NCBI GenBank assembly: GCA_937925525.1
Contig: CALALS010000081.1
Location: forward strand, 1 to 29,121
DNA from: an uncultured Flavobacteriales bacterium
GTDB taxonomy: Bacteria > Bacteroidota > Bacteroidia > Flavobacteriales_E > Vicingaceae
Direction of reading: 5' to 3'
Length of the DNA stretch: 29,121 bases
Shown: piece after piece, positions 1-8,868 of the stretch
Position numbering within the stretch: position 1 is the stretch's first letter
How the letters are laid out: the number at the start of each line of letters is the position of its first letter
Notes under the pieces: model-generated
Databases searched by the model: none
What the model saw: the letters and a program-made list of their open reading frames with translations, nothing else
Told to the model about the DNA's origin: nothing
Made by a program: the position numbers and the translations under genes

Positions 1-1273
1 CCGACAAACCAAATGGCGTATTATTAGCTTTTGCAATAACCTCATCCACAGTTCTGAATGTCTGTACAGCTAGTACAGGTCCAAAAATTTCTTCCTGCGC
101 AATTCTATCGCTTTGTGCCACATTTTCAAACAAAGTAGGTCTGCACCAAAACCCTTTTTTAGGTAAAGAACATTCTGATTGGAAAATTTGATTTCCGTCT
201 TTTTTACCAATAGCAATATACTTTTCAATAGTTTTTAATTGTTCTGAAGAATTAATTGCACCTATATCCGTATTCTTATCCATTGGGTCGCCAACAATTA
301 AGCTTTTCATTCTCCATTTTAATTTTCTGATTACTTCATCATAAACCGATTCCTGAACAAACAGTCTTGAGCCCGCACAACATACATGGCCTTGATTAAA
401 ATAAATTCCATTAATAATTCCCTCAACTGCTTGATCAATTGGAGCATCTTCAAATATGATGTTGGCTGCTTTACCGCCCAATTCAAGCGTTGCTTTTTTG
501 TTTGTCCCGGCAATTGCTTGTTGGATAATTTTCCCAACATTAGTTGAGCCCGTAAAAGCAATTTTATCAATATCCGGATGATTAACAATGGCTGCCCCTG
601 TTTTTCCTGCTCCGGTAATAATATTTACAACACCATCAGGCAATTCAGCTTCTTGAATAATCTCAGCTAATTTTAAAGCAGTTAAAGGTGTTGTTTCAGC
701 AGGTTTTAAAACTACTGTGTTACCTGTTGCAAGCGCAGGAGCTATTTTCCATGCTGCCATTAGCAAAGGAAAATTCCAGGGAATAATTTGTCCGGCTACG
801 CCATAAGGTTTGGGCTTACGCATCGGAAAAGCATACTCTAATTTATCTGCCCAGCCTGCATAATAAAAGAAATGATTAGCAGCCAATGGCACATCAACAT
901 CTCTAGATTCTCTGATTGGTTTTCCACCATCCATTGACTCAATTACCGCAAACTCTCTAGCACGTTCCTGAATCATTCGAGCAATTCTATAAATGTATTT
1001 TGCACGTTCCTTAGCAGAAATTTTACTCCATGTTTTATCATAGGCTTTTCTTGCTGCCTTAACTGCAATATCCACATCTTTTTCGTTGGCTTCAGCTACT
1101 TCGGACAAAACAGTTTCATTAGCCGGATTAATGGTTTTAAAGTATTTTCCGCCTGAGGGCTTCACCCATTTTCCATTGATAAAAAGATTGTATTTTTTTT
1201 CAATAGTTGCACTGCCTGAACTTTCGGGTGCAGGTGAATAACTCCAGTTTTTATCTTTTGTTTTTTTGCTCAT
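1..1273 (-). CDS. Aldehyde dehydrogenase (NAD(P)+-dependent, ALDH superfamily), 3' end cut by window
   Basis: It oxidises an aldehyde to the carboxylic acid. The frame is open for 424 codons from ATG at 1271-1273 to the window edge; about 70 residues of a usual ~495-residue enzyme are missing at the C-terminus. In the translation I see PWNFP (165-169, oxyanion Asn167), the cofactor-site VVLKPAE (187-193), FTGSTNVGK (240-248), ELGGK (264-268, general base Glu264), GHVCCAGSR (295-303, catalytic Cys298) and EEIFGPVL (394-401). The residue before the Cys pair region is His, where ALDH2-type enzymes usually have Gln. The start lies 3 bases after the deoC stop, so the two are probably co-transcribed. 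DeoC releases acetaldehyde, which makes acetaldehyde the most likely substrate (inference). The family call is very secure; the substrate is not. Confidence 0.95.
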   Translation of the reverse strand, partial: MSKKTKDKNWSYSPAPESSGSATIEKKYNLFINGKWVKPSGGKYFKTINPANETVLSEVAEANEKDVDIAVKAARKAYDKTWSKISAKERAKYIYRIARMIQERAREFAVIESMDGGKPIRESRDVDVPLAANHFFYYAGWADKLEYAFPMRKPKPYGVAGQIIPWNFPLLMAAWKIAPALATGNTVVLKPAETTPLTALKLAEIIQEAELPDGVVNIITGAGKTGAAIVNHPDIDKIAFTGSTNVGKIIQQAIAGTNKKATLELGGKAANIIFEDAPIDQAVEGIINGIYFNQGHVCCAGSRLFVQESVYDEVIRKLKWRMKSLIVGDPMDKNTDIGAINSSEQLKTIEKYIAIGKKDGNQIFQSECSLPKKGFWCRPTLFENVAQSDRIAQEEIFGPVLAVQTFRTVDEVIAKANNTPFGLS

Positions 1274-1276
1274 CTC

Positions 1277-2191
1277 TTAATCAATTGAAAAATAATCGGA
1301 TGATTGATAGTTTCCTGTTTTTTGTTTGACTAACTGCATTAAAACATCATTCGCTAGTCGGCTTGCTCCAAATCTAAACCAATGATTGTCTAACCACTCT
1401 TCTCCCATTACCTCCTTCACCATTACTAAATAATGTAATGCCGATTTTGCTGTGGAAATTCCACCGGCAGGTTTCATGCCCACCATTCTTCCAGTTTCAA
1501 AATAAAAATCTCTGATTGCTTCCAGCATACATAACACAACGGGCATGGTTGCAGCCGGAGATATTTTCCCGGTAGATGTTTTGATAAAATCAGCTCCGGC
1601 ATACATTGCTATATCACTTGCTCTTCTTACAGCATCAAAAGTTCCTAATTCACCAGTTTCTAATATAACTTTTAACCTGGCTTTACCACAAGCTTCTTTA
1701 ATAGTTGCAATTTCATCAAACACAAAGTTGTATTCGCCTTCATGAAACTTCCCTCTTGAAATTACCATATCTATTTCATCCGCACCATTGTCAACTGCAT
1801 ATTTAGTATCTGCAATTTTTACTTCCAACGTTGATTGACCTGCCGGAAAGGCAGTAGCAACTGAGGCTACTTTTACTCCTGAACCTTTTAACGATTCTTT
1901 TGCAACTTTTACAAGAGTTGGATAAACACAAACTGCAGCAACTGTTGGCAAGTCAGGGTAAGTTTCATGTAAATGTATCGCTTTTGTGCATAGCTGCCTC
2001 ACTTTATTTTCAGTATCAGCACCTTCCAAAGTAGTTAAGTCAATCATACTTAAAACCGTTTTGAGGCCTTCTACTTTCGACTCCGTTTTTATACTTCTAG
2101 TTTTAAATCGGTCTGTTCGTTCAATTACACCAACCTGGTCAACTCTTTTTGATAAAGAAAAGTCTTGTTTTATTTTACCCTTTGATTTCAT
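1277..2191 (-). CDS. deoC: Deoxyribose-phosphate aldolase, long (eukaryote-like) form
   Basis: Class I aldolase that splits 2-deoxyribose 5-phosphate into glyceraldehyde 3-phosphate and acetaldehyde in deoxynucleoside breakdown. It is 304 residues long, whereas the E. coli enzyme is about 259; the extra length is an N-terminal extension. The Schiff-base lysine sits in DFIKTSTGK (201-209, Lys204), the partner lysine in KPAGGIS (Lys240) and the catalytic Asp in EIDMVI (Asp141). The segments SMIDLTTLEG, AAVCVYP and SVATAFPAGQ resemble the animal DERA type more than the short bacterial type (from memory of those proteins). An exact TATATTTG -7 element lies 18-25 bases upstream of the start. It is the first gene of a pair with the aldehyde dehydrogenase. 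Confidence 0.96.
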   Translation of the reverse strand: MKSKGKIKQDFSLSKRVDQVGVIERTDRFKTRSIKTESKVEGLKTVLSMIDLTTLEGADTENKVRQLCTKAIHLHETYPDLPTVAAVCVYPTLVKVAKESLKGSGVKVASVATAFPAGQSTLEVKIADTKYAVDNGADEIDMVISRGKFHEGEYNFVFDEIATIKEACGKARLKVILETGELGTFDAVRRASDIAMYAGADFIKTSTGKISPAATMPVVLCMLEAIRDFYFETGRMVGMKPAGGISTAKSALHYLVMVKEVMGEEWLDNHWFRFGASRLANDVLMQLVKQKTGNYQSSDYFSID

Positions 2192-2208
2192 TCAATATTA
2201 TGAAAGTC

Positions 2209-2216
2209 CAAATATA
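2209..2216 (-). promoter_or_regulatory. Bacteroidota-type -7 promoter element for deoC
   Basis: On the minus strand this reads TATATTTG, an exact match to the Bacteroidota TAnnTTTG element. It lies 17 bases before the deoC start codon, implying a very short leader. The match is visible; promoter function is inferred. Confidence 0.5.
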
Positions 2217-2286
2217 TCGGAAATTTTGGTAACTATTCTTTCAAATAAGGAATATAGATTAAGCTTTACTTCCTCCATCTTATTGA

Positions 2287-3651
2287 ATGCTTATCTTTGC
2301 AGGCTTGAATTCATTCATCCACATAAAAACTATTGTAAGAAATGACCAGAACAAATTGGTAGATATTGCCATTTTTTCTGAAGACGGAGAAGAATTACTA
2401 ACAGAAGTAAATCCTGAGAGTAAATTAAGTCAAGAGGAGGAAGAAGATTTATTTCTTAAAAACCATGATATTGTTCGCTCCCCTAAGTTTTATCAATTAG
2501 CAAAACGCATTATTCAACTTACTGAAAACAAAGTTTTAATTGGCTTTGAAACAGAGAGTATATATAATGTATTAAAGGAAGAGTTTGAACAATTAGGTTT
2601 CGAATTTAAATGTTCTTACTTATCTATTCAGTCATTGGTAGAAAAAATATTTCCGGAAATTAAAGAGTTTGACTTTATAGACGTATGCATGGCATTTCAA
2701 GTTAAAATTGAAAATCAAAAAAAATCAGACTCATATTGTAAAGCTTTAATAGAGCTTTACCAAAAACTAACTAAGCTTGTTTACAAAGAAAAAATTGAAG
2801 GTGAAATAATTGGCATCAAAGAAAAGTCACAAGTTAAGATTAGCGATTCTACTATTCAATCTCTTCCAAAAAAGGAAGCTTTGTATAAATTATTCAACAA
2901 AAACCATCATTTAATTTACTGTGGTATTAGCAGCAATTTACAACAGTCTATTTCATCGCTTTTTGATGAAACAAATCAATGGGCTAATCAAATATTGAAA
3001 GAAGTTTCTATCTATATCTCTTATGATGAAACGGGTAGTGAGCTTATCGGCTTTTTGAAGCAACATGAAATCATTTCTCAAAAAAATCCAATACACAATA
3101 AAATTGGTAAAAAAGATTTATTTAGCTACGGTATTCGTTCTTATTTTAACAAAGAAGGCTATATTAATTTAGAAGCCGGAGACATTATTAATTCTGAAAA
3201 CAAAAAAATAATGTTTACTTCTCTTGACTTTGCCAAAAGTTCACTGGCAAAAGTGATAGATAAATATCATCTCTGCCCGAAACTATGTAATGTTTATAAA
3301 ACCAAAGGAGGTTGTTATAATTACGGAATTGGCAGCTGCAAAGGAGCTTGCGTAAATGAAGAAAATCCAAAAACATACAACCAGAGAGTTGACAAAGCTC
3401 TACAGTCGTTAAGCTTTAAAGCCCCTAATTTTTTTGTTATTGATAAAGGAAGAAACACTGATGAAAAGGCAATTGTACTCGTTGAAAGAAATAAGTACAA
3501 GGGTTTTGGATATATTTCATCAAAAAACATTAGCAAGGATGTTAAGCTTTTAAAGACATTCATTCAGCATCAAAAACATGATAACTTCATCGGGCAGATG
3601 ATTCGTAACTATATTGTGGCAAAAGACGTAGAACAAATCATTGAATTTTAG
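2287..3651 (+). CDS. Exonuclease/GIY-YIG family protein with apparently inactive catalytic sites
   Basis: The layout matches the Bacteroidota family that joins a DnaQ-like DEDDh exonuclease domain (about 10-165) to a UvrC/Cho-like GIY-YIG domain (about 192-272) and a Cys-containing tail (Cys330, 334, 343, 351, 355). Landmarks include VDIAIF, SPKFYQLAKRIIQLTE, GFEF and TGSEL. The catalytic positions differ from the active family as I remember it: DIET reads HIKT (12-15), the HNAQFD block reads FETESIY (87-93), no H(x4)D pair is evident near 143-150, GIY/YIG read ALY/YCG (198-200, 211-213), the Arg position after YIG is Ser221, and the UvrC catalytic Glu position is Gln259. The protein probably binds DNA or partners without cutting. 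The annotated ATG overlaps a TATCTTTG promoter element, so the true start may be TTG at 2305. Confidence 0.8.
   Translation: MLIFAGLNSFIHIKTIVRNDQNKLVDIAIFSEDGEELLTEVNPESKLSQEEEEDLFLKNHDIVRSPKFYQLAKRIIQLTENKVLIGFETESIYNVLKEEFEQLGFEFKCSYLSIQSLVEKIFPEIKEFDFIDVCMAFQVKIENQKKSDSYCKALIELYQKLTKLVYKEKIEGEIIGIKEKSQVKISDSTIQSLPKKEALYKLFNKNHHLIYCGISSNLQQSISSLFDETNQWANQILKEVSIYISYDETGSELIGFLKQHEIISQKNPIHNKIGKKDLFSYGIRSYFNKEGYINLEAGDIINSENKKIMFTSLDFAKSSLAKVIDKYHLCPKLCNVYKTKGGCYNYGIGSCKGACVNEENPKTYNQRVDKALQSLSFKAPNFFVIDKGRNTDEKAIVLVERNKYKGFGYISSKNISKDVKLLKTFIQHQKHDNFIGQMIRNYIVAKDVEQIIEF
2292..2299 (+). promoter_or_regulatory. Candidate -7 element TATCTTTG overlapping the 5' end of the exonuclease-like gene
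   Basis: Exact TAnnTTTG match, followed by the frequent CA. It lies inside the longest reading frame, 6 bases before an in-frame TTG (2305). If it is used, the transcript would start close to that TTG and be nearly leaderless. No convincing -33 TTG is visible. Confidence 0.4.
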
Positions 3652-3781
3652 ATAAATTTCTTTACAATTTCCAAAAACATTTTCCGTTTAACTTTTATGG
3701 GAAAAATGTGTTAACAACATCTAAATTAGGTCAATTGAAATCAATTACCGATATTTGTATGTTGCGTATTCTATCTAAGTT

Positions 3782-6700
3782 TTGAGAGTTATTAACAAGA
3801 TATTAACAATCAGCTTGTTGTCAGCGGCTTTTCTGGCACCTGCCACCCTATTTTCTCAGTGGAAATTAGACGTTGTGGGTATGGTAAAAAAAGAAGAGGA
3901 TAAGAAGCGTATGGAAGGTGCGGTTATTGAGGTTTACCGTAATGGAAATCTTGTAAATACCATTACCACACCTTCTGATGGTAAATTTACTATTCCACTT
4001 GACCCTGACGGAGACTACAAACTAAATTTCACTAAGCCCGGACATGTTTCAAAAAACATTTTTGTTTCAACAAAAGGCGTTAACCCAGAAGACGCAAAAT
4101 ATGGATTTGAGTTTCCGATGGAAATGAACCTATTTGAAGAAATTCCGGGTTTAGATGTTTCCATTTTAAAACAACCACTAGCAAAGATTAGGTTTGACCC
4201 AAATGTAGGTTACTTTGATTATGATGTAGAATACACCAAATCCATTCAGAAGGAAATAGACAGACTAAAAGATGAGTTAGCAGCAAGACTAAAAGAAGAA
4301 GAAGAAAAACGAAAAAAACGGGAAGCAGAATACGCTGCAGCTATTTCTACTGCCGATAAAGCTTACTCAAAACAAGATTGGCAAACGGCAAAAACGGAAT
4401 ACAACAAAGCAAAAACGGTAAAACCAAATGAACCTTACCCACAAACAAAGCTAGACGAAATTCAAAAAATATTGGATAAAAATGCAGCTGCACAAGAGCA
4501 ATATTTACAAATTATAGCAAAAGCAGACAAGGCTTTTAACGAACAAAAATATGCAGATGCTAAAGCGGCTTACAATGAAGCTTTAGCCGTAAAACCAAGA
4601 GACGAATATCCAATTAACAAACTAAAAGAAATTGAAACACTTCTGGCACAACAACAACAGCTTGAAGCTGATTATAAAAATTACATCTCAAAAGGAGATG
4701 CAGCTTTAGTTGCAAAAAAGTATGAAGAAGCAAAAAGTAATTTTAACAGTGCACTTGGCATTAAATCAAATGAACAATATCCAAAAGACAAGCTGGCTGA
4801 AATTGAAGCAATATTAGCAGAACTTAATAAAGAGCAGTTAGAAAAGGAGAAAAGAGAAAAAGAATATCAGGCTGCCATAAGACAAGGGGATCAGTTGTTT
4901 AGCACACAAGATTGGGAGCATGCAAAAGCTGCTTATCAAGAGGCTGAAAAAATTAAACCTGAGGAGTCATATCCTAAAACTAAAATAAAAGAAATAGACG
5001 ATGCGTTAGCTAATGCGAAAGCACTTGATGAACAATACAAAGGAGTTATTGCAAAAGCAGACCAGCTACTTGCCGGAGAAAAATGGAATGAAGCTAAAAC
5101 AGAATATCAAAATGCGCTTAATTTAAAACCAAAAGAACAATACCCGGCAACAAAAATATCTGAAATAGAAGCTAAACTATCTGAATTAGCCGAAAAAGAA
5201 AAAGCCGAAAAAGAAAAAGAAAAGCAGTATAGCGAATTAATCAGTAAAGGAGATTTTTCATTCAAAAATGAAAATTATGAAGATGCAAAAAACTTCTTTA
5301 CCCAAGCTTCTACATTAAAAGAGAATGAGCAATACCCTAAAGATAAGATTTCTGAAATTGATAAGATTTTAGCTGAGCTTGCAGCCAAACAAAAAGAACA
5401 AGCTGAGTTAGACAAACAGTATAATAACCTTATTACAAAAGCAGACCAGTTTTTCAAAGATAAAAACTATGTAGAAGCAAAAAATTCTTATCAATTTGCT
5501 GCTGATATCAAAGATAAAGAACAGTACCCTAAAGACAAACTTGCAGAAATTGAAAAAATCCTTGCCGAACTAGCCGCTAAAGAAAAAGCTGAAAAAGAGT
5601 TAACAGAAAAATACAATTCTCTTATTGCACAAGCAGATGCAGATTTTGGAGATAAAAACTATGACAAAGCTAAATCTTCCTATCAAGAAGCAGCAAAGTT
5701 AAAACCGGAAGAACAATACCCGAAAGATAAAATAAAGGCAATTGATGACTTGCTGGCTAATCTTGCCGTTGACGAAAAATATAATAACATCATTACTGAA
5801 GCAGATAGATTATTGGCATCTCAGAACCTAGAATCAGCCAAAGACAAATACAATGAAGCATTGGTGGTTAAATCAACCGAGCAATATCCAAAAGACAAAA
5901 TCAAAGAGATAGAAGCCTTAATTGCCAAGAAAAAAGAGGAAGAACAAATTGCCATCACAATGGCTAAAAAAGATGAGGAATACGATAGATACATCCAAGA
6001 AGCAGACAGAAATTTTGGAAATTGGGAATATGAATTAGCGAAATCAGCTTATGAAAAAGCATTGGTAGTAAAACCCGATGAGCAGTATCCTAAAACCAAA
6101 ATTGAAGAAATAGATAAAATTTTGGCTGAAAAGCAAAAAGAGCTGGAAGCACAAAAAGAAAAAGAATTAGCCGAAAAACAAAAAGAACAGCAGTACAAAG
6201 ATTTTATTGCTAAAGCAGATGATTTCTTTGCAAGCAGTGAGTATGAAAAGGCAAAAGAAAATTACAATTCCGCCTTAGGTATTAAGCCAATTGAAGTTTA
6301 CCCAAAACAAAAAATTGAGGAAATAGATAAAATTCTAGCGAAAATAGCTGCGGAAAAAGCAGAAAAAGAAACCTTAGAAAAACAATATAATGACCTAATA
6401 GCAAAAGCAGATATTGATTTTGGAAATGAAAACTATGAAGCTGCCAAAAAAGGTTATCAATTTGCTCTTGATGTTAAGCCAAAAGAATCTTATCCAAAAC
6501 AAAAGATTGATGAAATCAATAAAAAACTAGAGGAAATTGCTAAAAAAGAAAAAGAGGACAAATTAGCCGCAGAAGCCGAACAAAAGAAAAGAGAATATTA
6601 TCAAGCTTTAATTGCACAGGCTGACGGAGAGTTTGCCAAAAAAGAATATGACAAAGCTAAAGGAAGTTATGTGCTTGCCTCATCCGTAATGCCGGATAAA

Positions 6701-8839
6701 GATTATCCTAAACAAAAAATAAGTGAGATTGAACAAATTTTGAAAGACCTTGCCAACCAAGAAAATAATCAGGAAAAGATTGAAATTGAAATGGCAAAAA
6801 AAGACGAAGAATATCGTCAGCTTATTGTAAAAGCAGACGGCTCATTTGGCGCTAAAAATTATGAAGATTCAAAAAACAAATATCAGGAAGCATTAGGAAT
6901 AAAACCAAATGAACAATATCCAAAAGATCAGATAGCCAAAATTGATAGAATACTTGCTGAAATTGAAGCAGAAAAACTAGCCAACCAACAACTAAGCGAA
7001 CAAGAAAAAGCACTAAACGAACAATACAAAAACTTAATCACTCAAGCCGATGCGGCATTCAGTAACAAAGAATATCAAAATGCCATTTCAATATATACTC
7101 AAGCAAATAATTTAAAACCACTGGAAAAATATCCTCCGGCTAAGATTTCAGAAATTGAAAAAATTCTAGCACAAATTGAAGCGGAAAAACTAGCCCAAAA
7201 ACAATCAGAAGCTGAGAAAAAGTTATTAGACGACAACTACAACAGCATGATTGCAGAAGCTGACGGTGCTTTTGACTCTGAAAGCTATAATAGCGCAATT
7301 TTCTACTACAAAGAAGCCTTAAAGCTTAAACCTGCTGAGGTTTATCCAAAAAATAGAATTGATAAAATCAACATGCTACTTGCTCAAAAAGACAACAAGC
7401 AGAACACAAACAACAATACTAATGATAATGTAGTAATTGATTACGGCCCTAGTAAATCAATAGACGACAAACAAGAAAAAGAAATTGAAAAAATGCTGGC
7501 TGACCTTGCCAAAAAACGTGAGGAAGAAAAAACAAAATCAATGCAGGAATACATTGATGACCAAAACCAGCAACAACAAGACATGATTAAAAATGCTGAA
7601 GACAGAAGAAAAAACAACTTTGATGAATTACTTGCCGTTAACGAACAAATAATAAAAGAAACACAAGCCCAATTTAAAGAACACAACAGGAAAGTTCAGC
7701 AGCATGAAGACTTTTCTGAAAGAGTAAAAGAATTGGAAGAACAGCGCATGGAAAAAAGCAGAGAACAAAGGAAGGCTGCCGAAAAAGAGTTAAAAGAAAT
7801 TCAAGAAAAGTATGACCAGCTCAGAGAGGACAGGTATAAGAAAATGCTAGAAAATGATAAGGTGGTGGTTGAGATGCAAAAGAATGTTACCGACCAACAA
7901 AATGATTTAATTGCTACACAACAACGAAAAACAAACAATGCCGTTAAATTAATGGAGCAACAAGAAAAAAGTTGGCAAGAATTTTTAGCGGAAACCAGAG
8001 AACGCCATAAAGAAAAAGATAATTATTTCTTTGAAGTTCAGGATGAGCAACAAGAAATGAAATTAGCAATGATTGATAAGCACCAAACACAACAAGAAAT
8101 CAATCAAAGACAAGTTGAAAAAATGCAAAAAGACATTGCTGACAAAGTTGCTTACCAATATCAACTTTGGGAACAAAAAGAAGAAAGTGTAAAAACTTTA
8201 CAAGCAGCAGTTGACAAACAACAACAAGACCTTATTCAAGTGAATTTCAATAAAACAAAAACAAACGCTGAAAAAATTATTGACCAAAGAATTGACCAAC
8301 AAAGAATGGCTAAAAATTTAAGAGATAATGCTAAAAAGGGTGATAGAACAGTTGAGGAACAAGAAAAAGCGTATCAGGAAGCTCAGCAGCAAAAAATAAA
8401 AGAACATCAGCAAAAAACACAAGACTACAACCAACAATTGTTAGATTATGCAAAACAGTTGGCATCTGAAGCTGCCGCTAGAAGCATGAAATATCAAAGT
8501 CAATACAACTACATAGCTGCCAGACAAGCTGACATTGATGCTTATCAAAACGAACTTATTGACAGAAACAAGGCTAAAACTCTTGAAAATGTAAATGTAA
8601 CTTACTACAGAGGCGAAGAGCAACCTAAAAATAGCGACTTAGCTAAGGTAAGTTCTCAAGGCGTTACAGAGAAAAAATATGAAGAGGGCAATGCCATTAT
8701 TCTTGAAAGAATAGTTGTGAAAGGCGAAAAAGCAGACGTTTACAAAAAAATACATTATACATGGGGCGGAGTTTATTATACTAAAAACGACCGAAACATT
8801 ACCGAAGCGCTCTGGAATACTGAAACTCTAGGCAAATAA
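3782..8839 (+). CDS. Giant exported protein: CarboxypepD-reg-like domain, 16 TPR-like repeats, long coiled coil
   Basis: 1,685 residues, roughly 190 kDa. The TTG start is forced: an in-frame TAA lies at 3776-3778, and the signal peptide (about 1-26, Lys-Ile-Leu core, cut near TLFSQ) begins directly after it. Residues about 27-100 look like a carboxypeptidase-regulatory-like beta-sandwich. After a charged helical linker (about 150-182) come 16 diverged repeats of 55-72 residues (183-1207), each shaped Y..LI..AD..F...Y..AK..Y..A...KP.EQYPK.KI.EI..ILA, which suggests TPR-like helical hairpins joined by charged helices. Residues about 1223-1603 are Gln/Glu/Lys-rich coiled coil, and 1604-1685 form a small terminal domain ending in Gly-Lys. 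No type IX sorting tail or lipobox is seen, so a periplasmic or envelope-spanning scaffold is likely. It stands alone between a promoter and a terminator region. I do not recognise a named function. Confidence 0.93.
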   Translation: MRVINKILTISLLSAAFLAPATLFSQWKLDVVGMVKKEEDKKRMEGAVIEVYRNGNLVNTITTPSDGKFTIPLDPDGDYKLNFTKPGHVSKNIFVSTKGVNPEDAKYGFEFPMEMNLFEEIPGLDVSILKQPLAKIRFDPNVGYFDYDVEYTKSIQKEIDRLKDELAARLKEEEEKRKKREAEYAAAISTADKAYSKQDWQTAKTEYNKAKTVKPNEPYPQTKLDEIQKILDKNAAAQEQYLQIIAKADKAFNEQKYADAKAAYNEALAVKPRDEYPINKLKEIETLLAQQQQLEADYKNYISKGDAALVAKKYEEAKSNFNSALGIKSNEQYPKDKLAEIEAILAELNKEQLEKEKREKEYQAAIRQGDQLFSTQDWEHAKAAYQEAEKIKPEESYPKTKIKEIDDALANAKALDEQYKGVIAKADQLLAGEKWNEAKTEYQNALNLKPKEQYPATKISEIEAKLSELAEKEKAEKEKEKQYSELISKGDFSFKNENYEDAKNFFTQASTLKENEQYPKDKISEIDKILAELAAKQKEQAELDKQYNNLITKADQFFKDKNYVEAKNSYQFAADIKDKEQYPKDKLAEIEKILAELAAKEKAEKELTEKYNSLIAQADADFGDKNYDKAKSSYQEAAKLKPEEQYPKDKIKAIDDLLANLAVDEKYNNIITEADRLLASQNLESAKDKYNEALVVKSTEQYPKDKIKEIEALIAKKKEEEQIAITMAKKDEEYDRYIQEADRNFGNWEYELAKSAYEKALVVKPDEQYPKTKIEEIDKILAEKQKELEAQKEKELAEKQKEQQYKDFIAKADDFFASSEYEKAKENYNSALGIKPIEVYPKQKIEEIDKILAKIAAEKAEKETLEKQYNDLIAKADIDFGNENYEAAKKGYQFALDVKPKESYPKQKIDEINKKLEEIAKKEKEDKLAAEAEQKKREYYQALIAQADGEFAKKEYDKAKGSYVLASSVMPDKDYPKQKISEIEQILKDLANQENNQEKIEIEMAKKDEEYRQLIVKADGSFGAKNYEDSKNKYQEALGIKPNEQYPKDQIAKIDRILAEIEAEKLANQQLSEQEKALNEQYKNLITQADAAFSNKEYQNAISIYTQANNLKPLEKYPPAKISEIEKILAQIEAEKLAQKQSEAEKKLLDDNYNSMIAEADGAFDSESYNSAIFYYKEALKLKPAEVYPKNRIDKINMLLAQKDNKQNTNNNTNDNVVIDYGPSKSIDDKQEKEIEKMLADLAKKREEEKTKSMQEYIDDQNQQQQDMIKNAEDRRKNNFDELLAVNEQIIKETQAQFKEHNRKVQQHEDFSERVKELEEQRMEKSREQRKAAEKELKEIQEKYDQLREDRYKKMLENDKVVVEMQKNVTDQQNDLIATQQRKTNNAVKLMEQQEKSWQEFLAETRERHKEKDNYFFEVQDEQQEMKLAMIDKHQTQQEINQRQVEKMQKDIADKVAYQYQLWEQKEESVKTLQAAVDKQQQDLIQVNFNKTKTNAEKIIDQRIDQQRMAKNLRDNAKKGDRTVEEQEKAYQEAQQQKIKEHQQKTQDYNQQLLDYAKQLASEAAARSMKYQSQYNYIAARQADIDAYQNELIDRNKAKTLENVNVTYYRGEEQPKNSDLAKVSSQGVTEKKYEEGNAIILERIVVKGEKADVYKKIHYTWGGVYYTKNDRNITEALWNTETLGK
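4328..7402 (+). repeat. Sixteen tandem coding repeats (about 64 residues each)
   Basis: Each unit opens with an aromatic-containing (E/Q/K)Y, then (I/L)..AD or GD, an AK..Y..A helix and the nearly invariant YP(K)..(K)I..I..(I/L)LA block. Spacer length varies (55-72 residues), mostly through Lys/Glu/Ala runs. The DNA copies differ at many synonymous positions, so the array is old and kept by selection on the protein, not a recent slippage product. Confidence 0.9.
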
Positions 8840-8868
8840 TAGCTTTTTTCTATTTCTATAATCTATTA

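Noticed and set aside
331..588. Minus-strand 85-codon frame
   Set aside because: It lies inside the aldehyde dehydrogenase gene in another frame; the long open frame there has all family motifs.
1986..2345. Plus-strand 119-codon frame between deoC and the nuclease-like gene
   Set aside because: It is mostly antisense to deoC and has no recognisable protein features.
3678..3709. Possible hairpin ACATTTTCC / GGGAAAAATGT after the nuclease-like gene
   Set aside because: The arms need a bulge and no T-run follows, so it is too weak to call a terminator.
4328..7402. CRISPR array or mobile repeat
   Set aside because: The repetition is in the protein; the DNA units diverge, are about 190 bases long, and remain in one reading frame.
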